Shown here piece after piece: positions 38,901 through 41,533 of a stretch of 45,555 bases of DNA. Location of the stretch: positions 1-45,555 of IMG/VR virus record IMGVR_UViG_3300035157_000888. One strand, given 5' to 3'. Origin of the DNA: a virus. Under the pieces are notes generated by a model. The model was not told the origin of the DNA and made no database searches. It saw nothing but the letters and a program-made list of their open reading frames with translations. The position numbers were made by a program, and so were the translations under genes. The stretch's first letter is position 1, and the number at the start of each line of letters is the position of its first letter.

Positions 38901-41526
38901 CAGCGTCCCAAGGTTTTGCAATTGTGCCAGATGATGCCCTAGTACACTCAATAAACTGGTTTAAAGACTTTTCTTTGTATCTTATTATCTCATCATTAGC
39001 AATTACAATCTCACCGTTTCTTTCTGGCCATCCAATAGTAGAGTCAACAGTAATAACGTCAGTTGTCTCTGTTAATCCTTCACCCAACTTTGTTTTGTAA
39101 GGAACAATGAAAGTTCCTTCAATAGTTTCTTCAGATAAAACCAATTCATAAATTTCAAGGTCTGAAGTCTTAATTGCAATGTAATTTTCTACAAGAGCAC
39201 TAGCATCTTTAACATTTTCGTCTGCAATGTCCTCAAATTGCTGAACTAACGCATCTTTAATGTTTACTGGGTCACCAGTCTCTAAAGTTGCCCTTAAAAT
39301 CGTATTAATAGACCAAGTTGCACTAGAAGGTTTAATAATCTGATCTTTAGGGTAAGAAATCGAAACATCTTCACCATAAAGCAATTTAAAGAGATATGCA
39401 ACACTAAAAGAAGTACCTTTTGTAGAATAGAAGGTTTTTATGTTCTTAATAGCATTTCTAACGTCAATACTTGCATAATCTAGTTTTGGAACATCTGGTA
39501 AGTATTGTTCTGTATATTTGTCAAGCAATCTCTTAACAAACACTGCATCTAAGCAAGTAACAGCGTCATTTGTAGAATGAGTAGAAGCTACAGTCTCACC
39601 AGAGAATACAACATCACCACTGTTGGTATATGAAGTAATTCCACTAGCAGCTCTAGCACATCCTTCAAATCTACACTTCTCATATCCAGATCCACCATTT
39701 ATTATTTCAAATCCAGTAACTTCACCTGTTCCTATTTCTACTGACGCTGTTGCTGAAGGTGGAGACTGAATAATAATTTTTGGAGGACTAGATTGACTAT
39801 ATCCATATCCAAATTCAGTTATATTGATATCTGTAATCTGTCCATTGAAAATTGCAGCAACAGCTGTTGCTCCTGATCCTCCAATAGAAGCACCAACATC
39901 ATTAAGTCGATCATCAACAATATAAACTGATGGAACATCATCATAACCACTTCCACCACTCAATATCTCAATATCAACTAATCTACCATCTGCATCAACC
40001 TTAGTTTCTAAGATTTGTGCTCCAACTGGGTCAATAACTGCAATTCTAGGGGTGCTTGTATACCCCTGACCAGCATTAAGAGTAGTAATAGACTCTACTT
40101 CACCCCTATCGTTTAATACTGCCTGAAAAGTTGCTATAATAGGGTCTTCACCTGTTGGTTCATCAACATAAACTACAGGGGCAGTAGTATATCCACTTCC
40201 ACCACTTGTAACAGGCACTTCACCACTAAATGACCCACCAACCATAGTTGGAGTTCCTAGTGTTGCTCCACCTGGTTGTGCAAAGGTAACCCTTGGTATA
40301 AATGTATATCCGCTACCAGAATCTTCTACTACTATTTCAGATACTGAACCTTCTACTACTTTAGCACTAAGTTTTGCTGGTGTACCACCTGCTTTTGTTG
40401 GACTTTGTATATTTACCGTAGGTGGGTTACTTTCACTATAACCTTTACCGCCACCAAGTAACTGTGTGTTCTTAATACCGTTAATTAATGACCTAACTGC
40501 GGCATTAGAACCTTCTTTAGACTTAATACTGACTTTAGGTGCATATTCAAATCTATAATCAGATCCAGTCTTACTAATTTCAATACCTGTTACCGCACCT
40601 GCCTCATTAACACGAGAAAAACCAACCGCACCTGATCCAAAAGACGGAATTGGTGCTTCAATAGAAAATAATGCCAGTTTTCTTCCAACTAGAGGTATGA
40701 AATTGAAAGAAATTGTAGTTTCATCAAAAGTGAAATCAGTTTTTGGTGTTAATAGATTGCCATCATAAATTGCAATAATATATTCATCAACTACTGCTCT
40801 ATAAGGAACTCCTCCTCTAGTAACATTAAAACTAGTTCTATTATCACCAAAATTATTAGAAATATCGTCTAACGCTAAGATAGAGTCTTCAGAAAAACCT
40901 TTTAAGTATGTAATATTTGTAGACTCAAATCCATCAGAGACTGTTTTAGCTCTAGGTGGAGTAGTGAAGTTAATATTGTTATTATCAAGAGTATAATCAA
41001 CTCCACCTATCAAAACCTTGTTATAAAGTTTAACAATAAGGTGTTGTGGAGATGGTGGACTTACAGGACTATTTTGTGATAATAATGGAAATGAGTTTTT
41101 GACACCATCAAAATCATTAATAGGATTAGAAAGACCAATCCACTTTACTTTTACCTGATCATAAGAAATACCTGGACTTAAAGCAACACTAGGAGAAGGA
41201 ACTGCCTTCTCATAAAAAATTACCTCATCATTAATTAATATACTACCGTTTTTATCAAGAAAAGAGTCTACGTTTTCAACTGTTATTGTAGTAGCATCTG
41301 CTGCAGCATCCTGTACAAGTTTTGTCGCTCCATCAAGAATATCAATGTTTAACTTATCAATATTCAGATATTGTAAGAAATCATTTAAGATATTCTGACC
41401 ATATCCCGTTTTTTCTTGGGATTTATAGTAATATTCAAGTAATTTATTAAGAAGAGGGTGATTATCTTCAACAAACTGCGGTAACTGCTTGCTTACTACC
41501 TGAGAAACCTTATTTGTGGTCGTCAT
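17944..41526 (-). CDS. Giant modular virion protein (7860 aa) in the gp7 position
   Basis: A single uninterrupted 23.6-kb frame. The start is the ATG eight bases after the gp6 stop, with AGAAG weakly resembling a ribosome binding site. The head (QLPQFVEDNHPLLNKLLEYY) and residues of about 660-760 (KTFYSTKGTSFSVAYLFKLL) are of a type I associate with T4-like baseplate structural proteins. Approximate order of parts: GSGYT repeats 310-625 and 1130-1325; YHYH-like 1423-1548; beta-propeller 1840-2220; LamG-like 2220-2440; GSGYT repeats 3016-3250; YPR modules 3970-4600 wrapped around a second LamG-like domain; second propeller 4650-5010; more YPR modules 5100-6185; helical repeats; jelly-roll-like regions 6520-6760 and 6886-7106; NG(I/V)(L/V)Q-P strand repeats near the C-terminus. 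It lies between gp6 and gp8, where T4 has gp7 (1032 aa); homology to gp7 is not shown. It probably acts as a baseplate wedge or surface adhesin. It has no promoter of its own in the gap upstream. Confidence 0.9.
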   Translation of the reverse strand: MTTTNKVSQVVSKQLPQFVEDNHPLLNKLLEYYYKSQEKTGYGQNILNDFLQYLNIDKLNIDILDGATKLVQDAAADATTITVENVDSFLDKNGSILINDEVIFYEKAVPSPSVALSPGISYDQVKVKWIGLSNPINDFDGVKNSFPLLSQNSPVSPPSPQHLIVKLYNKVLIGGVDYTLDNNNINFTTPPRAKTVSDGFESTNITYLKGFSEDSILALDDISNNFGDNRTSFNVTRGGVPYRAVVDEYIIAIYDGNLLTPKTDFTFDETTISFNFIPLVGRKLALFSIEAPIPSFGSGAVGFSRVNEAGAVTGIEISKTGSDYRFEYAPKVSIKSKEGSNAAVRSLINGIKNTQLLGGGKGYSESNPPTVNIQSPTKAGGTPAKLSAKVVEGSVSEIVVEDSGSGYTFIPRVTFAQPGGATLGTPTMVGGSFSGEVPVTSGGSGYTTAPVVYVDEPTGEDPIIATFQAVLNDRGEVESITTLNAGQGYTSTPRIAVIDPVGAQILETKVDADGRLVDIEILSGGSGYDDVPSVYIVDDRLNDVGASIGGSGATAVAAIFNGQITDINITEFGYGYSQSSPPKIIIQSPPSATASVEIGTGEVTGFEIINGGSGYEKCRFEGCARAASGITSYTNSGDVVFSGETVASTHSTNDAVTCLDAVFVKRLLDKYTEQYLPDVPKLDYASIDVRNAIKNIKTFYSTKGTSFSVAYLFKLLYGEDVSISYPKDQIIKPSSATWSINTILRATLETGDPVNIKDALVQQFEDIADENVKDASALVENYIAIKTSDLEIYELVLSEETIEGTFIVPYKTKLGEGLTETTDVITVDSTIGWPERNGEIVIANDEIIRYKEKSLNQFIECTRASSGTIAKPWDAASEVKSNFKIYLNKDTPQEVVMNIVGIVDAQQTTLSDTGSYYLPGDKLTVSKLGGTTQAPQLTGWLYNVKKLIEVTGITYGGVNNQSATVTCSNDHGLLVGDQVTIYGANPTIYNGTFLVSSRDSANVFQYVLPNTAVVEPQGNILISVDLNKGKSTDVAIESIISLYTTNVQNTFFNNEYVYVASTGIPNYNIGPFVGSALLPGNQRKLNRFPLTTQTISTKTLTQSGSIGTWINGVSVQSYKSTVKKTFGAVTSIDITDPGSNYDAERPPTITIAGGGGSDAAAAVVVDGSLTEIEVLTGGSDYTTSPLVSIVGGGGSGASATAIVTRGSVSRILVNNGGTGYTSKPSITIVGGGGTGATGNASVRGPVKSINITNGGSSYTSAPTVTLSSGEGAVAQPIVSNGRIISIAIISGGVGYTTAPEVTILGDGFGAVAKATIDLDGENVGKVTSIQILNRGIGYTQGLTTIVLDSVGSGGKFAPNVFKWVYNLQATTNTDSAKGAIFEGLNTQYGGEYAHISNPQRLRYILGDNLISATDGSITEKESQLEHSPIIGWAYDGNPIYGPYSYEDPTDLGSNIVRMRSSYALKTNLVFDEISNPTPVRIDGPLLTSEIAGNFVEDYEYNFGSGDLDQYNGRFCKTPDFPDGRYCYFVTIDATAAGNPIFPYVIGDRYNSLVDSWNLSTDAIQQNIPSGVIRYRDPYENVDIDVERTPNETSNAITTEDGFILLFDPEDEDRSGVIEQAEIDDPEQMYEESPLQLYDYFPKVRFDSKVDIEVETIEKFEDASVSGFIIENPGKNYQVNDILVFDNTDTDGSGISARISKITGEQVQSYTFESVEGISYGILTTVLPHNIITGDEIFVDYTPIMDNTNKTYKARQYKGIEEITVTQTGSGYNVDIPPEIVIDGDGEDAEIEAVLTTVGSIDTFNIVNSGSGYVNNPRIISSHPQVFKKADYYATLINNNDYVKINDIHVSDSKETFLCGSTLDAQGDTVGFIAKISALGVKEWERTLESSLPAAGTTTLEFERLLVDGLNVWVVGHNRPNGSLLEAYNPDIVLTKYTQAEDGLSAILTWQKTYSGISGSTRADNVTSLVKLSDSRFVLGGYTNTNSSNPYDAFIAVVDTAGTFVNKRKLSSADKSEKIVDMIVNGDNLYYVMELADVAAGNDITLGLGKASVSTTLITIDWVKEIEQAVYSLIDASLVVDEYNELYITSTLRLKSDDITRDSIWVGKFAIDSDLIWSYRYLMPSREVSVVNRSAIDIFGNLNIAYTEENITSGENKVGTIKINYKGEIVNHTQNTFDITNTTDNNIEGLTAGALEVDNSGDVYVFGQTKWNRNECVFDFAASETVDLCGRYTLNTVGLTSSVTYEDNVAKIYGYNPSGLNSSWVNSAIRIDASDLGDVLADNWTLDFMIYKDATASQTLSQADQTICGIGTAQEGTGGLWLGYNIASGELQLVTANNATQLQNGSGVSSSQTNMYADNSWQHIALSKEGNSVKVYVNTVLVINASITNTAWGNKNLYFGNQEGFGATATDYNSAYQGQFFIDNIRIRNRPLVPTAPSDFASLPPATILAFAHTWVDTAWFTNNITKYDYIDYKGFGLKVDKNADAARLGDQGIQTNSQVKFTRTAIVPVLGTNATVSNVTYALGDSGLQNLDYNEADSNHTDALGSITYSTDVWSSRNATIPAPGSQKVQVTAKVKNRYYFNQVDTIKIDNIQKLTINQEFQVTIGAKLNLNNGASFVNSGYITGVDKLNKHIYVAVNNNDWSNDLNIGELTTIRFDEQDTYGVIGPNVNDINEIKQYQFLAVTDTTPGTFDVNLANYDAPSDIGGTNNLNLFGKFKPWGTEVYKARILETSGTSPYIPGSVIEIPSSSLSWNAEYSTVQITGLTAVVKIDLIADLTKILQVTAVSNSDEVYVITNNSHYLNTGDVIYVDGNPTTQVGATVYDEYNGSFTVHSVIGIKEFTYKLGAVAVAGPATIPGNVEIFAKSPILKQYYGHQYIFDVSHSTMLGGNISFSKDSLNKLEYSFNSIERIGTPGVTGQGLPTPSVKLKVDEGIVTNISYYFDPSRTGEESPVDPNSFLDIVPSPYIGTFVLTSTSGGTITTGDNTCRFKLGSEPEGSAETVNTTYQTSSIKAVGSIGDVRIVNPGGFYTKLPAVTSIISSRKIERVQINEPGTEYEPGDYISVPIAGDGEGGYVSIKVENTTDDEGETTPGQIVEVNVTSPGKGYTTANIDIQSIPGILGSGLSGSGADLEVVIPPYGTGASIFTKGTNVGKIKKLNNNNFGYDYTHDYTLRPEITFPLNAQLINTSILESITITNPGSGYTQAPVVTITGGGGSGAIAESTVKNGRLDSIIVKDPGAGYSTEPVISLKSSFNYVVNLDLGLLQFAYPHGITNGAEIQLNVVDTGDGADFPVAAGAIGTLNGSTTYYAITGAANSLDTDQMKIALTESNAELGDAMQFINPGVGRQQVLTSSFGGAAEANVITSTFLEGELLYQGDTLENATATGYVSTNSGWQIGSRIVKIVNYDGLFNNGQKVTGTISKSSGVISDIKIAKGVLEIGPITKTTGQFVDDVGKPSEIIQKIQDSYYYQDFSYAVNSSVSIEEWKNTVIKNVHPASFKVFGQLEIQDKAEITNKETDFELTKSVELARDAVVPNIQSFALGEPIYQEFNNTEVLFRQKRLTSSENILTSVVQRVDNISGLFDGERTQFPLTIEGENVIANSNQLMIILNGVVQTPEESFKVLNDSIVFNEPPNSVAAVKYVDVTVQQISTKVFTVTNASGIFPNVGDTLKGVISSAEATVVGTAGNTVTIFVTQGTFQLNEIIEGSATAFSALLITIVDEVNTGLFRFGETIRNIDGDTAKVERINLATGQETPIADVRFSIGISTVQFDVIQIRTDGVEAALPDGTFTVGSQYQIASEIVTIQTITNGAQSTTLEVLRGQSGTTATAHLAGTPIYGTEVEVTNSLLLSKTLGTYQSTPGLFDIQLNDIIIAAGSKVVARITSTTPYQDPVTSEFVDTVTISEGSTFFGLLFNRITSQTYPNVILDNLSQSQINIVEYDNFEAANPFNDKFPANEIINNYIIKYISPAGAAGAHTYVGGTSVAALTFNDDSTKNVTDATYNGATGELELTIGNHSYTTSNTVKIGEGKLSFTCDLDDNATTHAYPRLTDPCYNTLIAIGSVTATTITVNVGIAGGFSEGETIRNYKLDYSNNDGEFLNNDTAYVRKLSLRDEQGDGFFSKGQIIRSENSKAEVLGFNRARSTVYLGKMGRSKPSGEDFHHVVFHDDAQLDTSQKKYGNSSLLLGKAFTTHIWVSGVDDAITADAGGPFTAASGTTYNPVTGDLVLEIGSHSLTTSNTIQIATGGLSFTCDGDNHTSAKTYPRATDPVAGQTLAITAVSATTITVDVGVASTDLDYINIDSSTEFGFGTGDFTIDGWFRPDNLTGAKAIIDFRTTGTEVSPYLYLDGGNVKYFVNGSVVITGTASIASDTWFHFAISRSSGVTKMFINGSQDGSDYADTNNYGTTKPIRIGATIVPGDGFIGSIDEVRISSVARYTTNFTAPLGFHQGDLDTKLLLHFDGTDGEKWTDDWSGEQDWTNGHDFNNDAILATSRKISEHIYVGGTATNAVLINQGNVLKNVTDAWYNSRTGDLELEIGSHSYTTSNTIQIAAISLTFTCEQDNHATEHSYPRPSDPVFGKKIAITSVTSTTLTVNVGVALPKGFVGNTHRYLDAADLLLANKEFLSEEIEALVQPSLPEALDNTTYKLINAPDYTSYDYFSWGIGVGNGKIVIGNRGDDSNQALDIGSIYIHDIDGTFETKVVASDASAFDRFGDAVAVGSNKIVVGAPQADPNGLSSGAVYVYDLDGTNEVKITPTGGAAGRNFGYAVAVGDDKIVVGAYGSDSANDLAGAIFVYNLDGTGELKIEPSDGAENDYFGWSIAMDTTNDKIIVGAPQQDPQAESSGAVYIYNYDGSGETKVFPSDGQLADLFGWSVAVGDNNVFYVGAPGDDDRGTSAGAMYVYTIAGVAISKLIPVSVGSYDYYGAKVAGLGTKVFVSAYGADDNAPEGGCIYMFNQDATGPIEKLYDVSTNTNSNLGNTALVAGEGRVLASSRDVVGSAIYAGRAYMWSYASVAGDNAYDTEVSNCIDALASDLRNGSNNHMWDFAAANVDRSGPPTAQDPVTTTRFTGEESFLLTTYGHISRLAQEVVTNQLVNVSGTHGLTQTTDASLTNSLSTTFHTPTGATYDPSTGIVTLTLNDHGFTAGTKVMMHDNALKMSCAFGGASGPDAEKTYPRSTDPISGKFIEISNIQTNTFDIQVLDTLNGSVPSTNTDAHTFVSFEPRGLERQLSTYTTLSKITPKAAAYDAATGNLTINIGTHTLTTSDTVSLKAESFVFTCNKDDNTLETAYPRATDPAANAVLAVTAVGTKTITVNVGQSPIDERYAHTFVSAAKNAVTVLNYTTADCLDVKSTIDSLMSIAQDTLSEGISATQIANGDWLAYVSKITPAYEYLGATVDAFIEVPIDLSLHVSDIDTIYTNRIDLKTKDRFKDAANLIRLNRGAIVDKASFDLLDRYPDLIIDMPRNDDGAGGGTLRCKTDLGQILDGIAEDLEDGGNRNTIRSGRFYLGNNDVLLHIRLQAWQSAYAHERLAHYTKQAITGDLDDTNTDDVIISDWNITNDTPGAQFNVSAATYDVASGDLTMNIGTHQLPAGRMIQLATDSLSFSCTYGSGNHTYVGGIVKYANTGTHTFVTGAEGAITANAGGPFTAAGGTNYDPTTGKMEIFIGNHSLTTANTIQIANDGLTFTCDKDGNATEHTYPRATDPASGKTLVITAVTAASITVNVGIANALMVTGADTVHTYNGGTSSNAITVTGGSQFDVTDAVYDPLSGQLDMTIGSHSLPAPTTHTAESGSAYNPTTGVMTLKVSGHNFANGDLVYLDDGAVTFSCTYGAGNHNYTGGTAVGAVTADNTSVFNVTDADYNATTGVMVLTIGAHSLTTSNTVTITAGSLDFQCDLDNYGSTHSYPRTTDPIYNVPTAITAVGATTITVNVGVSSPGTAYPRANDPISNKWIAISNVTTDTFDIQVLDVTPSTNTDTHTFVSGAAGAIKRAATTVTIGQDKLSFTCGMDGNTATKTYPRATDPVFNTAIAVSAVTATGITVNVGQSSGFVISDVDYNPTTGDMEMTIGNHALTTSNTVTIAPDVLAFTCDADNHQTVHTYPRTTDPSYNTAIAITGVTGTTITVNVGPASGGQTKTYPRATGADYAYQRNLKILSSTTDTITVNVTDGKPTSIDSPHTFVSATANCVTVPGDCANVKDAIDTLISSLNDIISPKDNDYQIAADRLYFNRDYITQEIIGLTKNDYTYSLGGVTYNSWDYSGDNTEVEVRKDFENILLSLISDLQTGGNNSSIDSCGEFIAANLTVVGIQDILGQFIDQLKHLKFVGTKAIQNLLYSFGSNVSGQQYAAQYNTLNAYRDLESPVAIANVVTDFEQLIDILIKEFNPSGTRGLSSAKNMLFNENYYTEEIGSVVNQQFGSASWSYDSFIDTLVSDLEHDIITTDVSSANTTQATKISLLREGVINEINFTGGAEYQSTPTITIDAPNQAGGIQATAEAVLSTNALLTSIGVTGAGSGYSYVPTFSFSGAPFIGTHGGTMPINFGTGQVTAAIYDGKIKDFKVANASQFALGIGCALVPNGTGSGGTGGFNVGQDHVRFGAGTGSVGNRYVSILEQYDCTNVDKIRFYLVAGNAVNGGDANEDGDDLALYWSSNGVSWNYVNRIVYGGTNGTNGINGQNQNWSQFVNGGSVDIPLTEGMQINGVYFRIYQVGHSTDSNFDHYGIWRMGLIDEQQPGFDQVGNTITVNYQDADAQTAATTDPTLQFNASVTVESVNITNRGTGYSPSSPPSATFSGGNPATPAAVTNITVILDSRRFTAGQSIISSAGGQAVVLEDIGNALYVGPTSGIAFAAGQTLFQGAITAVIPSNGVGNPFDWYTNVGNAQTFQTARTIQSLVEGEESSINLVPNPETAVLNSWYNSYATLYNVAGTAPDGSETAVMLDPTTDNNYHYLSRFLPLTEYETFDSAATKFDTETLTWDDGPVDDDSSQQYTVSVFAKANGANKIRLYLRLVPYGSYSLIQVNLSTGEIEGSFLNNTGPNVLTLDDFGAIPYGNGWYRCYITGTFGYGFTFINKGIFVMTTGGQVVFTGSAGIDDSILLWGSKFNRGGLDAYTAVSGEVFYSNIEYNIKKYALELLEDYTELAIAGTLPSPATVSNITRYFDSTIGSDYNVDSIQRIVRENLKMIRSQLLDSDHYLTVDVNSGIKLPTKKFGSRTIPIPLGGGIEGADFLYGGISNSSAEVKTVTTNEGLVVQDYKRFRVYTTITDGPFQMNETIKKQGDPTCRGIVYGYHEDENYQYLDIKVTGGTFALLDTVVGDQNNTTFQIGNIENRIQIIDVQGDFEANSVFRGYSSESTAATEIFLKNDAAVLTNTGGKLVVDTETLNGAFEKTSVVYAENSRLYVEVKKYAGLDIDVGDRVVADGYLKLGVSVLGGEDGWQVGDYLWKMTGGVRDINNYGIINKIDGTDIYVVPVAGDFVIGNVVETYNSADIRVGQGQVSTRIAYSGAAAAVVQSIEDVGLNKRLYLSDVLGTWADTDSLRSVDGYKSAIIVKQTLKARVNRSFRGFDGAQTIFDLTINNGDQYFPDTEGHMLIFINGILQPPGATNAYTAFSDKIQFTEPPSLGSSFTGFYVGKLRQLDDISFEFDSLRQSFNLKRNDVFYSLTLTEGVQSSTIRPENNIIVSLNGVVQEPGVGFELVGSRIIFTEIPRVGSTFVAFSFVGSEADVDAAEVVPPIEPTDFIRIGGEISDREVAVIESSNSLVTFDYLGAVFGKDARASTAITKGSIRDVSVTSPGSGYTSRPVVRVDSISGFDANIKALVGVGGIVVNNGGTGYQNPEIAVETSVPDDWTAPDLSQYGEEVIDPEIV
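18360..18870 (-). repeat. NG(I/V)(L/V)Q-P strand repeats near the C-terminus of the giant protein
   Basis: Two units, HMLIFINGILQPPGATNAYT / DKIQFTEPPSLGSSFTGFYV and NIIVSLNGVVQEPGVGFELV / SRIIFTEIPRVGSTFVAFSF. A third, isolated unit (QLMIILNGVVQTPEESFKVL) lies near 30640-30740. The pattern resembles short beta hairpin units I associate with phage tail proteins. Confidence 0.7.
20210..20870 (-). other. Carbohydrate-binding-module-like region of the giant protein
   Basis: About residues 6886-7106. It begins INLVPNPETAVLNSWYNSYA and contains YTVSVFAKANGANKIRLYLR, YGNGWYRCYITGTFGYGF and SILLWGSKFNRGGLDAYTA. Many phage fibre proteins carry this type of jelly-roll domain ('ysfSvyvKa...NGWyR...v.lWGaQlE.G...YI'). 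Confidence 0.65.
21130..22160 (-). other. Gly-rich repeat split by a jelly-roll-like domain
   Basis: About residues 6457-6800. A GSGYT unit (SIGVTGAGSGYSYVPTFSFS) is followed by about 200 residues with galactose-binding-like strands (YDCTNVDKIRFYLVAG, LALYWSSNGVSWNYVNRIV, INGVYFRIYQVGH). The next GSGYT unit then begins (VESVNITNRGTGYSPSSPPS). The lectin-like fold is a guess from strand pattern. Confidence 0.5.
22190..22970 (-). repeat. Helical 'AA..L..N' repeats after the YPR array
   Basis: About residues 6187-6446. Units: CANVKDAIDTLISSLNDII, AADRLYFNRDYITQEIIGL, ENILLSLISDLQTGGNNSS and SAKNMLFNENYYTEEIGSV followed by DTLVSDLEHDI. The predicted character is alpha-helical, in contrast to the beta-rich remainder. 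Confidence 0.7.
22975..26230 (-). repeat. YPR-module copies 4-11 (giant protein residues 5100-6185)
   Basis: About eight copies, complete and partial, of the unit defined for 27730-29620. They include variants where the FTC strand runs straight into the next HTYVGG (SFSCTYGSGNHTYVGG, TFSCTYGAGNHNYTGG), a variant with 'FDIQVLDxxxS(V)PSTNTDxHTFVS', and one that lacks its N-terminal half (near 23390-23560). Helical repeats interrupt the array at about 24900-25540. Confidence 0.85.
24900..25540 (-). repeat. Helical 'AA..L..N' repeat within the YPR array
   Basis: About residues 5330-5543. Contains CLDVKSTIDSLMSIAQDTL, then AANLIRLNRGAIVDKA and TDLGQILDGIAEDLEDGGN. The same pattern (AAxxLxxNxxxIxxE... 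Dxxx(I/L)xxxxxDLxxGGN) occurs near 22190-22960 and, split by propeller 2, at about 26400-27720. Function unknown. Confidence 0.7.
26500..27570 (-). other. Predicted seven-bladed FG-GAP beta-propeller 2 (giant protein residues 4650-5010)
   Basis: Seven consecutive repeats of about 50 residues with the FG-GAP pattern: FG(D/Y/W)(A/S)(V/I)AVGxxKIVVGAP...SGAVYVYDLDG. Clear blades include FGDAVAVGSNKIVVGAPQ, FGYAVAVGDDKIVVGAYG and FGWSVAVGDNNVFYVGAPG; the first, sixth and seventh are more divergent. Integrin-alpha-type propellers have seven such blades. Acidic DxDG turns at blade ends might bind Ca2+ (inferred). Confidence 0.78.
27730..29620 (-). repeat. YPR-module copies 1-3, interleaved with LamG-like domain 2
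   Basis: Three copies of a roughly 100-residue unit at about 29290-29620, 28640-28965 and 27740-28050. Each has HTYVGG-like start, 'D(A/T)xYNxxTGDLxLxIGxHSxTTSNT(V/I)xI', 'LxFTCDxDNxxT', '(T/S)YPRxTDP' and 'AITxVxxTT(I/L)TVNVG'. Copy 2 lies between the LamG start (LDTSQKKYGNSSLLL) and its core, as if inserted. Confidence 0.85.
28110..28660 (-). other. LamG / concanavalin-like domain 2 (giant protein)
   Basis: About residues 4290-4473. The core reads FGFGTGDFTIDGWFRPDNLT, then TWFHFAISRSSGVTKMFING, FIGSIDEVRISSVARY and LLLHFDGTDG, a clear LamG/pentraxin-like pattern. The expected first strand (AQLDTSQKKYGNSSLLLGK, near 28975-29035) is separated from it by a complete YPR module. Confidence 0.78.
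31780..32480 (-). repeat. GSGYT repeat block C of the giant protein
   Basis: About residues 3016-3250. Units include DVRIVNPGGFYTKLPAVTSI, ERVQINEPGTEYEPGDYISV, EVNVTSPGKGYTTANIDIQS, SITITNPGSGYTQAPVVTIT and SIIVKDPGAGYSTEPVISLK. A poly-Gly/acidic linker (VENTTDDEGETTPGQ) interrupts the block. Confidence 0.82.
34200..34870 (-). other. LamG / concanavalin-like domain 1 (giant protein)
   Basis: About residues 2220-2440. The strands LADNWTLDFMIYKDATAS, SWQHIALSKEGNSVKVYVNT and FFIDNIRIRNRPL follow the LamG pattern (a 'tldfWiy' strand, 'W.HiA..r.g..vklYvNG', 'idniRI'). Such lectin-like folds often bind glycans; no binding residues can be assigned here. Confidence 0.65.
34870..36010 (-). other. 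Predicted seven-bladed beta-propeller 1 (giant protein residues 1840-2220)
   Basis: Seven consecutive segments of about 50 residues fit a blade pattern: hydrophobic strand, 'DxxxxxxxGxT', a 'D.(F/I)(I/V)x(K/V)' strand, then an aromatic or basic strand. Examples are FVLGGYTNTNSSNPYDAFIA and VWVVGHNRPNGSL. The style is closest to SBBP-type beta-propeller repeats. A LamG-like region follows immediately. The assignment was made by eye. Confidence 0.6.
36885..37260 (-). other. YHYH-like domain of the giant protein
   Basis: About residues 1423-1548. It contains IIGWAYDGNPIYGPYSYED, then YNGRFCKTPDFPDGRYCYFV and AAGNPIFPYVIGDRY. The DGxPIYGP core is the YHYH-domain hallmark, but the YHYH tetrad itself reads YCYF. 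The 1382-residue protein has a parallel copy (residues 510-750). Confidence 0.7.
37550..38140 (-). repeat. GSGYT repeat block B of the giant protein
   Basis: About residues 1130-1326. Six units in tandem, such as EIEVLTGGSDYTTSPLVSIV, RILVNNGGTGYTSKPSITIV, SINITNGGSSYTSAPTVTLS and SIAIISGGVGYTTAPEVTIL, each followed by GGGGxGAxAxA-like linkers. This is the most regular copy of the block. Confidence 0.88.
39660..40620 (-). repeat. GSGYT repeat block A of the giant protein
   Basis: About residues 303-623 of the giant protein. Several units share the core I-(x)2-5-GSGYT(x)2-P-x-V-x-I, for example EIVVEDSGSGYTFIPRVTFA, EVPVTSGGSGYTTAPVVYVD and VDIEILSGGSGYDDVPSVYI. The block ends in an unusual Cys pair (GYEKCRFEGCARAA). 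Confidence 0.85.
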
Positions 41527-41533
41527 TTAACTT

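Noticed and set aside
18000-41500. Many TATTTAT-like strings inside coding regions as extra late promoters
   Set aside because: In such AT-rich DNA the core appears by chance; only those in intergenic gaps before a gene start were kept.
17944-41526. Giant frame as a non-coding or artefactual open frame
   Set aside because: The product has recognisable domains along its whole length in the same frame, and it abuts gp6 and the next promoter with normal spacing.
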